Below, piece by piece: positions 47,683 through 56,720 of a stretch of 64,000 bases of DNA (the stretch's first letter is position 1; each line of letters begins with the position of its first letter). The stretch comes from Pseudomonadota bacterium (GTDB taxonomy: Bacteria > Pseudomonadota > Gammaproteobacteria > Steroidobacterales > Steroidobacteraceae), in NCBI GenBank assembly GCA_021792755.1, contig JAJYUA010000002.1:124001-188000 (forward strand). The letters run 5' to 3'. The notes below the pieces were generated by a model, which was not told where the DNA came from, made no database searches, and saw only the letters and a program-made list of their open reading frames with translations. The translations under genes and the position numbers were made by a program.

Positions 47683-48561
47683 TCAGTCCGGAACCGGCAC
47701 CGCAACCTCCTGGCGCGCGGTTGTCGCGGTGCCGGCGGAGGCGGCTATGATGAGCACAATCGCGCTCCACTGCGCCGGGGCCAGTCTCTCGCCGAGAAAC
47801 AACAGTCCGGACAGCGCGCCGACGGCGGGCTCCAAGCTCATCAACACGCTGAACGTTCGGGTCGGCAGGCGCGCCAGGGCGATCATCTCCAGCGAATAGG
47901 GCAAGGCGGTGGATAGGGCGGCCACCGCCAGGCCCGGTAGCAGCACGGCTCGGGAGAACACCATCGCAGGGGCGTCGAACAGTCCGATCGGCACGATGAG
48001 CGCGGCGGCGATCAGGCTGCCGAGCGCGACGCCCTGCGGTCCCAGATGGTGACCGACTCTTTGCCCGAACACGATGTACAGCGCCCAACAGGCGGCGGCG
48101 CCGAGCGCGAACAGGACGCCCGGCAGGTTCGCGTGCCCCTGGTGCGGCAACGGCAGCAGCAGCGCAAGACCGCTCGCGGCGATCGCGATCCAGAGGAAAT
48201 CGATGATTCGCCTGGAAGTCATCACCGCCACGGTGAGCGGTCCGGTGAACTCCACGGCCACGGCGACCCCGATGGGCAGTCGGTCGAGCGCCTGGTAGAA
48301 GAGGAAATTCATCAGGCCGAGGGACAGGCCGTACGCCACGAGAGGCGGCCAGGATGTGCGCCGGACCGGCTGGCGCCATGGACGCAGCGCGACACAGAGG
48401 AGGATGGCACCGAACCCGACGCGAAGTGCGACAACGCCGCCTGCTCCGGCCAGGGGGAAGAGTGTCTTGGCGATGGAGGCGCCGCTTTGCACCGATGCCA
48501 TCGACACGAGCAGCCCCGCGATGGGTGCCATCGCGCCTGTCCGCGGTTTGCGCGCACTCAT
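47683..48561 (-). CDS. rhtA: RhtA-like threonine/homoserine exporter (DMT superfamily)
   Basis: This is a ten-helix inner-membrane exporter of 292 aa. It is strongly similar to E. coli RhtA, which exports threonine and homoserine: MASVQSGASIAKTLFPL, YGLSLGLMNFLFYQALDRLP, GVAVAVEFTGPLTVAV, LGAAACWALYIVFGQR and STALPYSLEMIALARLPTRT are almost the E. coli text. I chose the ATG at 48561 (MSARKPRTGAMAPIAGLLVS) over 48651 because it matches the RhtA N terminus. It is a single gene with no amino-acid biosynthesis genes nearby. Confidence 0.9.
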   Translation of the reverse strand: MSARKPRTGAMAPIAGLLVSMASVQSGASIAKTLFPLAGAGGVVALRVGFGAILLCVALRPWRQPVRRTSWPPLVAYGLSLGLMNFLFYQALDRLPIGVAVAVEFTGPLTVAVMTSRRIIDFLWIAIAASGLALLLPLPHQGHANLPGVLFALGAAACWALYIVFGQRVGHHLGPQGVALGSLIAAALIVPIGLFDAPAMVFSRAVLLPGLAVAALSTALPYSLEMIALARLPTRTFSVLMSLEPAVGALSGLLFLGERLAPAQWSAIVLIIAASAGTATTARQEVAVPVPD

Positions 48562-48893
48562 CCGGGCATCTTCAGCGGCCCCATGCATCCGAGCGCCGCC
48601 GCGCCGCCGGCGCTTCGCCGGTGAGAGCGGCTGAAGAGGGCGGAGCGGCAAAACGCCCCGGCTCTGCGGATCGACCCGATGCGCGCTGCAAGCGCCCGGA
48701 ACCCGGCCACCTCGCGTGCACGGTCAGCTTTGCTCGTGAGGGCTGCCGTTGCCGGCCATCGTGGCGTTGCGGTCACGGTTGCCACCGGCGCGTCCCGCAG
48801 CGAGGGTACGGGCAGTGAGCGGGGTCAGGCCCGTGCGGGATGCGCGCCGAAAACCGCAGCCGCCACATGCAACGGAAGCGACCGTCATGCGGC
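48562..48893. other. Spacer between rhtA-like gene and diguanylate cyclase
   Basis: No supported gene in 332 bases. The rhtA promoter (reverse) is expected here. No repeat or terminator was recognised. Confidence 0.5.
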
Positions 48894-49910
48894 CTATGAG
48901 ACCCCGACCCGGTTGCGCCCGTCGCGTTTGGCCGCATAGAGCGCGACGTCCGCGCGCGCCATCAGCTCATCGATGGACTCGCCCGCCCGGCCGAGCGCCA
49001 GTCCCAAGGATATCGTCACGGAGCCGACGGTGTCGTGCGCCCGATCGCCGTGGATCCGTATCCGCTGCACGGCGAGTCGGATCTGCTCGGCCACGCTGTG
49101 CGCGCCCTGAAGCGGCGTCTGTGGCAGCAGCAGCGCGAACTCCTCCCCGCCGATACGAGCGGCGATATCCCGCCCCTTGATGTTGGCGCGCAGGACCTCG
49201 GCGATGGCGCGCAGCACCTTGTCCCCGAGCAGGTGGCCGAAAGTGTCGTTGACCCATTTGAAATGATCCGCATCGATGAGCACGAGCGCGGCGCCTTCCA
49301 AGCCCTGCTCGGAATCGCACAGCTCCTGCGCGGCGCGCATGAATCCGCGTCGGTTGCTCAGCGCGCACAGCGGATCGGTCAGCGCTTCGGTATGCGCCTC
49401 ATTGAGCTGCTTGGTAAGTGACAACACATCGCGTGTCCTCGCATCGAGCTGCTCCGTGAGCGTCTGAGTGGCCGCCTCCATGCGCAGCGCTTCGCTCAGC
49501 AACCGGCCGATCACCTCCTGGACGGCCGATGCGCTGACCTCGTTCGTCAAGTCGGAGCGGCCTTGCTGCAAGCTGCGGCGGAAGCGGCCGCTGTCCTCGC
49601 ATGCCGTGGCGACTTCCTGCGCGGTGCTCTCGAGCAGCGCTTGCAGGCGCCGTTGCAGAGTCTCGAGCACCGCGGCATCGCGCTCGGAGATGTGGCGGGC
49701 GTACAGCCGGTACGCGTCCTCCTCGGAGAGCGCATCGCTTTCCTCGAGCCGTGCGGCAAGGGCGGCGCTCAACGAGGGATTCAGGCCCGCCACGTGCTCG
49801 TACCACAGCGTGTAACTCACCGGATGGTAGGCCGCATTCTGCCGCACCATCAAAGGCAGGGCGAGTCTCAGCAGCTGGGCGCTGTGTTGCTTGCTCTCGA
49901 GATATCGCAT
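48894..49910 (-). CDS. GGDEF-domain diguanylate cyclase
   Basis: This enzyme is expected to make cyclic di-GMP from two GTP. The 338-aa protein has an N-terminal helical sensory region (HPVSYTLWYEHVAGLNPSLS and a long coiled stretch to about residue 170) and a GGDEF domain. The domain carries DPLCALSNRRGF, IDADHFKWVNDTFGH and the active motif RIGGEEF. The inhibitory I-site position reads KGRD instead of RxxD, so product feedback may be weakened. The ATG at 49910 is preferred over 49991. It lies downstream of the hybrid kinase on the same strand with a 187-base gap, which suggests linked signalling. Confidence 0.92.
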   Translation of the reverse strand: MRYLESKQHSAQLLRLALPLMVRQNAAYHPVSYTLWYEHVAGLNPSLSAALAARLEESDALSEEDAYRLYARHISERDAAVLETLQRRLQALLESTAQEVATACEDSGRFRRSLQQGRSDLTNEVSASAVQEVIGRLLSEALRMEAATQTLTEQLDARTRDVLSLTKQLNEAHTEALTDPLCALSNRRGFMRAAQELCDSEQGLEGAALVLIDADHFKWVNDTFGHLLGDKVLRAIAEVLRANIKGRDIAARIGGEEFALLLPQTPLQGAHSVAEQIRLAVQRIRIHGDRAHDTVGSVTISLGLALGRAGESIDELMARADVALYAAKRDGRNRVGVS

Positions 49911-50097
49911 GGCATTCTGGTCGGTGCGAGCGCCCGTCAGCCGGCGGGGAGGCATCGGGGCGGGAGAGCGCGGGCGGCAGGCGCCGGCCAACGGGGGCCC
50001 GGGCGCGGTGCAAGCGCTGCCGGGCGCGCGCTCGGCGCAAGCGCGGCTCGGTCGCTTGATTCCCCCGGCACTGCGGCTTCGGGGGCTGCGCGAGTGG

Positions 50098-51705
50098 TCA
50101 CGGGGTCGGCTGCTCGCTCGTCTCGAGGGAGGCTGCGGCCTGCGCCAAGCGCGGGGGCGTATCGGCCCCCATCAATGACTGCAGCAGTCTTAACAGTTCC
50201 TCGGCCTGCAAGGGCTTGCTGGCAATGCGAAGGTTCAAGTCGCGGGGAAGCTCGCGGACGGCGGTGGAGGTGTCTCCGGTGACGAGCACGGCTTTCAGCG
50301 GCGAGCCGAGCGCTTGCCGGAGTGTTGCGATCACCTGCGTGCCGGTCTCCCCGTCACGCAGGTGATAGTCGCTCACGAGCAGATCGATTCCGGCGCGCGA
50401 GGCCTCGAGCGCTTCCGCCAGCGAGGAGACGGCCGTCACCTGGTAGCCTTCCACGCTCAATAGCATTCGGGTTGCATCCCGCACGGCCGGATCGTCCTCC
50501 ACCAGGAGTACCTTCAGTGTGTCGTGTGTCTCTGCAATGGCGCGCCGCGCGCCGCAGTTTCCCGAGCCGCGATCGGGCGTGGCGGGCTGTCCGCGCGCCG
50601 GGGGCAGCAGGAGGGAGAAGCACGAGCCGGCTCCCGGCTGGGAGCGCACCTCGAGCCTGAGCTCGAGGAGCTCCGCGATCCGCTTGACGATCGCGAGCCC
50701 GAGCCCGTAGCCCTCGCGTGAGGTGTTGGTTGCAACCCCCACCTGGTAGAACTCGTCGTAGATGCAGGCGAGTTGATCGGCCGGAATGCCGATCCCGGTG
50801 TCGAGCACTTCGACGCGCACCATCGAGTCGTGGCTGGCGAGGCAGCTCAACGTCACGCGTCCGCGCCGGGTGTACTTGATGGCGTTGGCGACAAGGTTTC
50901 GCAGCACCTGCCCGATGAGCGACGGGTCGCTGTGCACGCAGATCGGGGAAGGCTCGACGTCGAACTGCAGGCCTTTGCCTGTGGCGATCTCGGTAAACTC
51001 GCGCCGCAGCTCCTCGAAGAGGCTGGCGACGGCGAAATCCTCGGGCGCGGGCTTGACCGCGCCGGATTCGAGTTTGCTGATGTCGAGAAGCGCATTGAGC
51101 AGCCGCGACATCGCCGCGATCGCCTGCTCTTGCTGGTCGAGCGCCCGGGCGGCGTCCTCGTCAAGCACCGTGCGGCGCAGCGTCCCATTGAGCAGAGCGA
51201 GTGTCTGGAGGGGCTGGCGCAAGTCGTGGCTCGCCGTGGCGAGAAAGCGGCTCTTTGCCCGGTTGGCGAGGTCGGCCGCCTCCCGCGCCCGTTCGGCGCC
51301 GGCGCGTGCCGCAAGGAGCTCGCCCTCGGTGCGTTTGCGATGGGTGCCATCCCGGATGGACGCGGCGATGAGCGCCTCCCCCTGCTCGTTGATGGGGCTC
51401 AGGCTGATCTCGACCGGAAATTCCGTACCGTCATGCCGCAGCCCATACAGATCGAGGCCCTGACGCATCGGGTGCGCACGCATGTCGGTCATGTATCTGC
51501 TGCCGGCACCGATATCGTGGCGGCGAAAGCGCTCGGGCATCAGCCGCTCGACGCCGAGGCCGATCACCTCCTCGGGCGCGTAGCCGAACAGAGCCCCAAC
51601 CTGGCGGTTGGCATAGCGGATGATCCCGCCGGCATCGACGACGATCATTGCATCGGGGGCCGCCTCAAGGGCGGTTGCGGCCAGCAGGGCAGGTGCTAAG
51701 ACCAT
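50098..51705 (-). CDS. PAS-containing hybrid sensor histidine kinase with receiver domain
   Basis: This is a soluble hybrid kinase of 535 aa without membrane helices. The domain order is PAS (residues 10-125, with VVDAGGIIRYANRQVGALFG), a short coiled coil, the H-box FLATASHDLRQPLQTLALLN (His160), the HATPase (VLRNLVANAIKYTR, DTGIGIP, GYGLGLAIVKRI) and a C-terminal receiver (VLLVEDDPAVRDATRMLL, Asp in LLVSDYHL near 452, Lys in ASKPL). The SHDLRQPL H-box defines a group often linked to surface or cyclic di-GMP control. The ATG at 51705 is preceded by AAGG. A run of ten G lies upstream in its leader. Confidence 0.92.
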   Translation of the reverse strand: MVLAPALLAATALEAAPDAMIVVDAGGIIRYANRQVGALFGYAPEEVIGLGVERLMPERFRRHDIGAGSRYMTDMRAHPMRQGLDLYGLRHDGTEFPVEISLSPINEQGEALIAASIRDGTHRKRTEGELLAARAGAERAREAADLANRAKSRFLATASHDLRQPLQTLALLNGTLRRTVLDEDAARALDQQEQAIAAMSRLLNALLDISKLESGAVKPAPEDFAVASLFEELRREFTEIATGKGLQFDVEPSPICVHSDPSLIGQVLRNLVANAIKYTRRGRVTLSCLASHDSMVRVEVLDTGIGIPADQLACIYDEFYQVGVATNTSREGYGLGLAIVKRIAELLELRLEVRSQPGAGSCFSLLLPPARGQPATPDRGSGNCGARRAIAETHDTLKVLLVEDDPAVRDATRMLLSVEGYQVTAVSSLAEALEASRAGIDLLVSDYHLRDGETGTQVIATLRQALGSPLKAVLVTGDTSTAVRELPRDLNLRIASKPLQAEELLRLLQSLMGADTPPRLAQAAASLETSEQPTP

Positions 51706-52167
51706 CAGGTGCCTTGTCCCGACACGTAGGACCCGTGTGAACTCTCACTGTTCTCCCCCCCCCCTCAATTCGATCCGCGGACTTCGTCCGCCGGACGAGT
51801 GGCATCATACGCCTGTCTTAGCCCGGGGGCATAAAAGCGGCGCGGTCCGGGCACGGTGGCGGATTCCACCAGGGCGCCGGAACCGGGGCGCGGGCGCTCG
51901 GGGGCGGGCGCCTTGACCACGCATGCCTGCGGCGGGGCGTTCGGCAACCGCGCCGGCCGGGTCTTCTACCACCTGACAGCCACATCGCCGTCGGTCGCGG
52001 CGGCGCCGCTGGTGCGCCGGACCGGCTTGATGTCGTGGTGCGAGAGCATGGCTTTGCCGCGCAGCGGTACGAGCCGGCGCTTGAAACCGTGAGCACCCTG
52101 CCGAGGCACGAGATCCACCGTCGCCGGATCGAGGTATCGCGCCGGCGATTGCCGGGCGGTGCGGCTG
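51706..52167. other. Intergenic region with C10 homopolymer
   Basis: No supported gene. Ten consecutive C occur at 51755-51764 (a G10 tract on the strand of the hybrid kinase, about 50 bases before its ATG). A small hairpin (GCGGAC-TTC-GTCCGC) lies at 51777-51791. The reverse frame 51765-51947 and one near 52030-52130 look faintly protein-like but carry no motif. Confidence 0.5.
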
Positions 52168-53517
52168 TCAGGCCGGCGGGATGCCCGCGGGGCTCGCCCG
52201 GTTTCGCGCGCGCACCGTCAGCACGAGGTAGTAAAGGACGCCGAGCGCGATCCAGGATCCGCCGAGTATTTTCGCGACCGGACTCATTCCGTAGAGCACG
52301 TAGAGGATCACGCCGAGCCCGGCGAGCGGACAGATCAAATGCCGGAACCACGCGCCCGTGCGCTGACGGAAGTAGTGATGGTAGGCGACCGCGAGGTGCA
52401 GCAGGGCGAAGCTCGTGAGGGCGCCGAAATTGACCACCCGGCTCAGGTCATCGATGCGGTGGTCGAAGAACAGACCCACCAGCAGCGACACGCCTGCCAC
52501 GAGCACCGTGCTGACGTACGGTGTCTTGAAACGCGGATGCACGGCCGCGAGCGCGGCGGGAAGCTTTCGGTCGCGGGCCATCGCGAACAGAATGCGCGAG
52601 ACCGCGGCCTGGGCGGCCATGGCGTTGGCGATGCCGAACGAGATGACGATGGCCAGGATCGCCGCAAGACGCAGCCCGGGGCCGCCGGCGCGGGCGGCGA
52701 TGTCGTAAAAGGCCGTTGCCGCGGAGCGAAAGTGCATCCCCTGGGCGAGATCGGCGGCGATCCAGGTCTGCAGCATGAACAGCGCGCCGATCAGGACGAG
52801 CGACAGCAGCGTCGCGCGGGCGACGGCATTGTGCGCCCCCGCGCTTTCCTCCGACAGCGTGGAGATGCCGTCGAAACCGAGAAACGACAGAACGGCGATG
52901 GAGGTGGCGCCCGCCACGGTGGTGAGCGAGAACACGCGCGGATCGTAAAGCGGCGCGAGCGTGAGCCGGCCGGCGCCGTCGCCGTCGTGAAGCGCCAGCG
53001 CTGCGAAAGTCACGAACAGCGCGAGCGTCAGCAGCTCCAGGGCGAGGAGCACTTTGTACAGGCGTGCCGTGAAACGCACCCCGAGCACGTTGGCTCCCGC
53101 ATTGAAGGCGACGAATCCGACCAGCCAGGCCCAGGCGGGAATCCCGGGCAGCAGCGGGCGCAGGGCCACGGCCGAAAAGAGATAAAGGAGGGCGGGAATG
53201 AGGATGTAGTCGAGGAGAATGAGCCAGCCGGCGAGGAAGCCCGCGGTCTCGTGCAAACCGCGCTGAACGTAGGCGTACACCGATCCCGCCAACGGAAACG
53301 CGCGCGACATGGCGGCGTAGCTGAGCGCGGTAAAGAGCATGCCGGTGAGGCCGATCAGGTACGCGAGAGCGACCATGCCCTTGGCGTCACGCCAGACGAA
53401 TCCGAAGACGGCAAACGGAGCGATCGGCACCATGAAGATCATCCCGTAGACGATCAAATCGCCCAGGGTGAGCGCCCGATCGAGCTGATCCTCGTAGCCG
53501 AATTGCTCAACCGACAT
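52168..53517 (-). CDS. APC-superfamily amino acid permease
   Basis: This is a twelve-helix inner-membrane permease of 449 aa. The N terminus (LTLGDLIVYGMIFMVPIAPF) and the TM1-2 and TM6 segments (SYAAMSRAFPLAGSVYAYVQ and IAVLSFLGFDGISTLSEESA) are typical of the amino acid-polyamine-organocation family, in particular its general amino acid/polyamine branch. The ATG at 53517 has GGAG nine bases upstream, so the longer frame to 53577 is not needed. It is divergent from a formamidase-family hydrolase, with about 96 bases between starts. The substrate could be an amino acid or amine whose amide breakdown involves that neighbour, but this is only inference. Confidence 0.88.
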   Translation of the reverse strand: MSVEQFGYEDQLDRALTLGDLIVYGMIFMVPIAPFAVFGFVWRDAKGMVALAYLIGLTGMLFTALSYAAMSRAFPLAGSVYAYVQRGLHETAGFLAGWLILLDYILIPALLYLFSAVALRPLLPGIPAWAWLVGFVAFNAGANVLGVRFTARLYKVLLALELLTLALFVTFAALALHDGDGAGRLTLAPLYDPRVFSLTTVAGATSIAVLSFLGFDGISTLSEESAGAHNAVARATLLSLVLIGALFMLQTWIAADLAQGMHFRSAATAFYDIAARAGGPGLRLAAILAIVISFGIANAMAAQAAVSRILFAMARDRKLPAALAAVHPRFKTPYVSTVLVAGVSLLVGLFFDHRIDDLSRVVNFGALTSFALLHLAVAYHHYFRQRTGAWFRHLICPLAGLGVILYVLYGMSPVAKILGGSWIALGVLYYLVLTVRARNRASPAGIPPA

Positions 53518-53613
53518 GTTCGTGGCTCCGGGAACGAGCGAGGTGGCGCGGCCGAGTCTGGCGGCAGCGCGATCCATGATACAGTAGGTTGATCACGGCA
53601 CCCATCCCCGGCC

Positions 53614-54546
53614 ATGAGCCACCGCCACACGATTCACGCGCAGCACTACGGCTGGGACAACAGCCTGGCCCCGGTGGCACGCATCACGCCGGGTCAATCG
53701 CTGGAGTTCGAGGTGCAGGATGCCTCCGGCGGCCAGTTCTCCCCCGCCTCGGTGGCCGCGGACGTGGGCGGCCTTGATTTCGCCCGGGTCAATCCGGTGG
53801 CCGGCCCGGTGTACATCGAGGGGGCCGAGCCCGGCGACATCCTGAAAGTGACCGTGCTGTCGTTCGCGCCGTCGGGGTGGGGTTGGACGGCGAACATCCC
53901 GGGCTTCGGGCTGCTCGCGGACGAATTCAAGGAGCCGGCGCTGCACCTGTGGCGCTACGATGAGTGGGCCCTGAGCCCTTGCGCCTTCGGGCCGTGGGCG
54001 AGGGTCCCGTTGAAGCCCTTTGCCGGGACCATCGGGGTCGCTCCGGCGCAGCCCGGCTGCCACAGTGTCGTGCCGCCGCGTCGAGTCGGCGGCAACATGG
54101 ACTTGCGCGACATCGCCTGCGGCAGCGAGCTGCATCTGCCTGTCGAGGTCGCCGGCGCCCTGTTCTCGGTGGGTGACACCCACGCGGCGCAGGGCGATGG
54201 CGAGGTGTGCGGCACGGCGCTCGAAAGCCCGATGCGCGTGGCGCTTCGATTCGATCTCATCAAGCGCCGCCCGCTCGCCTTTCCGCGGCTGCTCACCTCG
54301 GGGCCGGTCGTGCGCCACCTCGACGGGCGAGGCTATTTGACGACCACAGGCATCGGACCTGACCTCATGGTCGCGGCGCGCGATGCGGTTCGCTCGATGA
54401 TCGACTGGCTGGGGCGCGAGTACGGGATTGCCGCGATCGACGCCTATCTGCTGTGCAGCGTCTGCGGGGATCTGCGCATCAGCGAGATCGTCGACATGCC
54501 CAACTGGACCGTCTCGTTCTACTTTCCGCGGATCGCGCTCGAATAG
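53614..54546 (+). CDS. Acetamidase/formamidase family protein
   Basis: This is a hydrolase of 310 aa in the FmdA/AmdA family, which releases ammonia from formamide or acetamide. Segments of the family are SLAPVARITPGQSLEFEVQD, GPVYIEGAEPGDILKVTVLS, FAGTIGVAPAQPG, PPRRVGGNMDLRDIACGSEL, LFSVGDTHAAQGDGEVCGTA (metal-site region) and a C terminus with DAYLLCSVCGDLRISEIVDM. It is complete from the ATG at 53614. It is divergent from the APC permease. The natural substrate is not certain, as many family members act on other small amides. Confidence 0.9.
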   Translation: MSHRHTIHAQHYGWDNSLAPVARITPGQSLEFEVQDASGGQFSPASVAADVGGLDFARVNPVAGPVYIEGAEPGDILKVTVLSFAPSGWGWTANIPGFGLLADEFKEPALHLWRYDEWALSPCAFGPWARVPLKPFAGTIGVAPAQPGCHSVVPPRRVGGNMDLRDIACGSELHLPVEVAGALFSVGDTHAAQGDGEVCGTALESPMRVALRFDLIKRRPLAFPRLLTSGPVVRHLDGRGYLTTTGIGPDLMVAARDAVRSMIDWLGREYGIAAIDAYLLCSVCGDLRISEIVDMPNWTVSFYFPRIALE

Positions 54547-54788
54547 GCGGATGCTGTGCCGGTGCCACCTTCCCGATCGACAAGCTCCACGACGTCCTCG
54601 GCGTTGGATTCCGGGGTATCGCTCGGCCGTTCGGGGTCGGATACACCGGTGTCGGCTATGGCAGCGAAGGGACGGCGGTGTTCACGGGGGGCGAGTATCC
54701 GCTGTGAGCCGCGCGATCGATCCGAAGAGGGATCAGGGTTTTCCTCGCCCGGGGGTCGAGACATCCGGGGCGCGAGGCGCCGAGGCGC

Positions 54789-56378
54789 TCAGAACAGCTT
54801 CGCAATTGCGCCCGAGGCGATGAAGGCACGCATCGGACGCAGCAGCCGCGGCGGCAGGATGGGCCTGGGCACCGCGCGCGCGCCGAGCTGCATGATCCAA
54901 AGTCCGCGCCGGGTGAGCTTCGGCCAGTGCGGCAGCCCGGCCCCGTTCGGATCGCCGGTTTTCACGAAGTTGACCCAGTAGCGCGACATGCGGCGCGAGA
55001 TCGTCCAGTCGAGGGCGGTGAAATGCCGCTGGGGCGCCGCCGCGAGGGTCTCGAAGACATAAGGAATCTCCGAGGAGTGAAACACCCGCCACACACGCGA
55101 GCGAGGTCCGGGCTCCACGTGCGTCCACAGGTAGGCGTAAATGTGCGAGCGTGCGTGGGCGAGCCGCAGGCGGCTCCACCGATACAGAGCGGCGAGTCCC
55201 AGGTCGCGCCGCACCGCCCTGAGCGCCCGCGCACGGGCGGTCGCGCTCGGGGCCGGGAACAGGCGGGCGAAGCGCGGCGCGAGGGCGCCGAAGGTTCTCG
55301 CCAGGTAGGCGTGCCAGGCGGCGCGGCTCAACTTGACGGGATTGGCGTGAAAGCCGGTGTTCTCATCGGCGTTCATGCCGAGGAGGACCGGTGTGCGCGC
55401 AAAGCGGCCCCGGGCGAGCAGTCGCTCGGGCACGGCGGGCAGCAGTTTGCCGTCGACGATCGGCATGATGAGCGGACTCGTCATCGCCGCGGCGGTGGTC
55501 GTGAGTCGAGCCGCTGGCAGCGCGCGCAGCGCCGCCGGCGTGCTCGCTCCCCTGGCGCGCGCGAACGCCTCGCCGGCACGCTCGGCCGCCGCCAGCGACG
55601 GTGTGGGCAGGGAGTCAGGCAGACCGCTCTCGGCGATGGCCCGGGCAAACAAACCCGCGGCAAGCGGCGAGACGATGAGCTCCTGCACGGCTATCGCGCC
55701 GGCCGACTGGCCGGCGACGGTGACGGCGCGGGGGTTGCCGCCGAAGGCGCCGATGTTGCGGCGCACCCAGCGCAGCGCCGCGATCATGTCCTGCAGGCCC
55801 CAGTTGCCGGGCGGCTCGTGCAGGCGCTTCGCTTGCGCCGCGAGCGCCGGGTCGGTGAAGAAGCCGAGCACCCCCAGCCGGTAGTTGATCGTGACCACGA
55901 TGATGCCCCGTGCCGCGAGGTGCCGCCCGTTGTAGATCGGCACCGAGCCGGAGCCGGAGATGAACGCCCCGCCCGGAATCCACACCATGACCGGCAGCGG
56001 CTGCGCGGCGTGCGATGGCGTCCAGATGTTCAGGTACAGGCAGTTCTCGCTCACCCGCCCGTGCACCACGTACTCCGCGGACCATGGGCCGATACCGTGC
56101 GGCGTGAGCGTCTGCAGGCAGCTCGGCGCGAAGTGTTGAGCGAGGCGCACCCCGCGCCAGGGCCGCAGCGGCTGCGGCGCACGCCAGCGGTTCACGCCGG
56201 TCGGCGGGGCGGCGTAGGGCACGCCGAGGAAGGCCTCAACGCCGCCTTCGCGCAGCCCGAGCAACTCGCCGTCTGCCACGCGCACGCGCGGGGCATGGAC
56301 TGCGGCGTGACCGGCGCCCGCCCGGCAGAGGGCGGCGAGAGTCAGCATCGCGAGTCGCGGCGGCGCGTCTCGTTTCAT
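54789..56378 (-). CDS. Secreted type-B carboxylesterase
   Basis: This is an exported alpha/beta-hydrolase of about 529 aa. A signal peptide (residues 1-27, LAMLTLAALCRAGAGHAAVH) is followed by the family motifs FLGVPYAAPPTGVNRW, SENCLYLNIWTP, VMVWIPGGAFISGSGS (oxyanion hole) and the nucleophile elbow VTVAGQSAGAIAVQ. The acid and histidine are expected in VLLGMNADENTGF and VFHSSEIPYVFET. Two ATGs are adjacent; the one at 56378 has the better spacing to the GAGGA ribosome-binding sequence. It is convergent with the formamidase gene. The substrate is unknown; short-chain or aromatic esters are usual. Confidence 0.92.
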   Translation of the reverse strand: MKRDAPPRLAMLTLAALCRAGAGHAAVHAPRVRVADGELLGLREGGVEAFLGVPYAAPPTGVNRWRAPQPLRPWRGVRLAQHFAPSCLQTLTPHGIGPWSAEYVVHGRVSENCLYLNIWTPSHAAQPLPVMVWIPGGAFISGSGSVPIYNGRHLAARGIIVVTINYRLGVLGFFTDPALAAQAKRLHEPPGNWGLQDMIAALRWVRRNIGAFGGNPRAVTVAGQSAGAIAVQELIVSPLAAGLFARAIAESGLPDSLPTPSLAAAERAGEAFARARGASTPAALRALPAARLTTTAAAMTSPLIMPIVDGKLLPAVPERLLARGRFARTPVLLGMNADENTGFHANPVKLSRAAWHAYLARTFGALAPRFARLFPAPSATARARALRAVRRDLGLAALYRWSRLRLAHARSHIYAYLWTHVEPGPRSRVWRVFHSSEIPYVFETLAAAPQRHFTALDWTISRRMSRYWVNFVKTGDPNGAGLPHWPKLTRRGLWIMQLGARAVPRPILPPRLLRPMRAFIASGAIAKLF

Positions 56379-56720
56379 CATGTTCCTCGAATCAACGCTT
56401 CGCCGATGAGCGCGAACTCAACTGCCTCACGCGCGCTTTGACCGCAGGGCCGGGAGGCGCTTGGCCGTCCGCAATCGAGTGCAACGATATCAGCAATCGA
56501 AAGGGAGCGCTACCATACGGGCGGGGTCAACTGCTTCGGCGGACGCGACATGCAGCGGGCGGCCTTACGCTGCAGCGCCCGGGGTAGCGCCAGCTTGCGG
56601 TTCGAGCCAATGGGGTGGCGAGTCTGGTCCCGTGCGATGAGCATTTCATCGATCGGTGCCGCTCGCTCATGGTCAATGTCACTCGCCGGCCTGAGGGTGC
56701 GAAGTCAGGGTGTCGTGGCA
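56379..56720. other. Spacer between carboxylesterase and PAP2 genes
   Basis: No supported gene in about 340 bases. The promoter of the carboxylesterase gene (reverse) and the end of the PAP2 transcript are expected here. No strong terminator was seen. Confidence 0.5.

Noticed and set aside
51765-51947. 60-codon reverse frame upstream of the hybrid kinase
   Set aside because: Reasonable composition but no motif, no ribosome-binding sequence, and it crosses the C10 tract.
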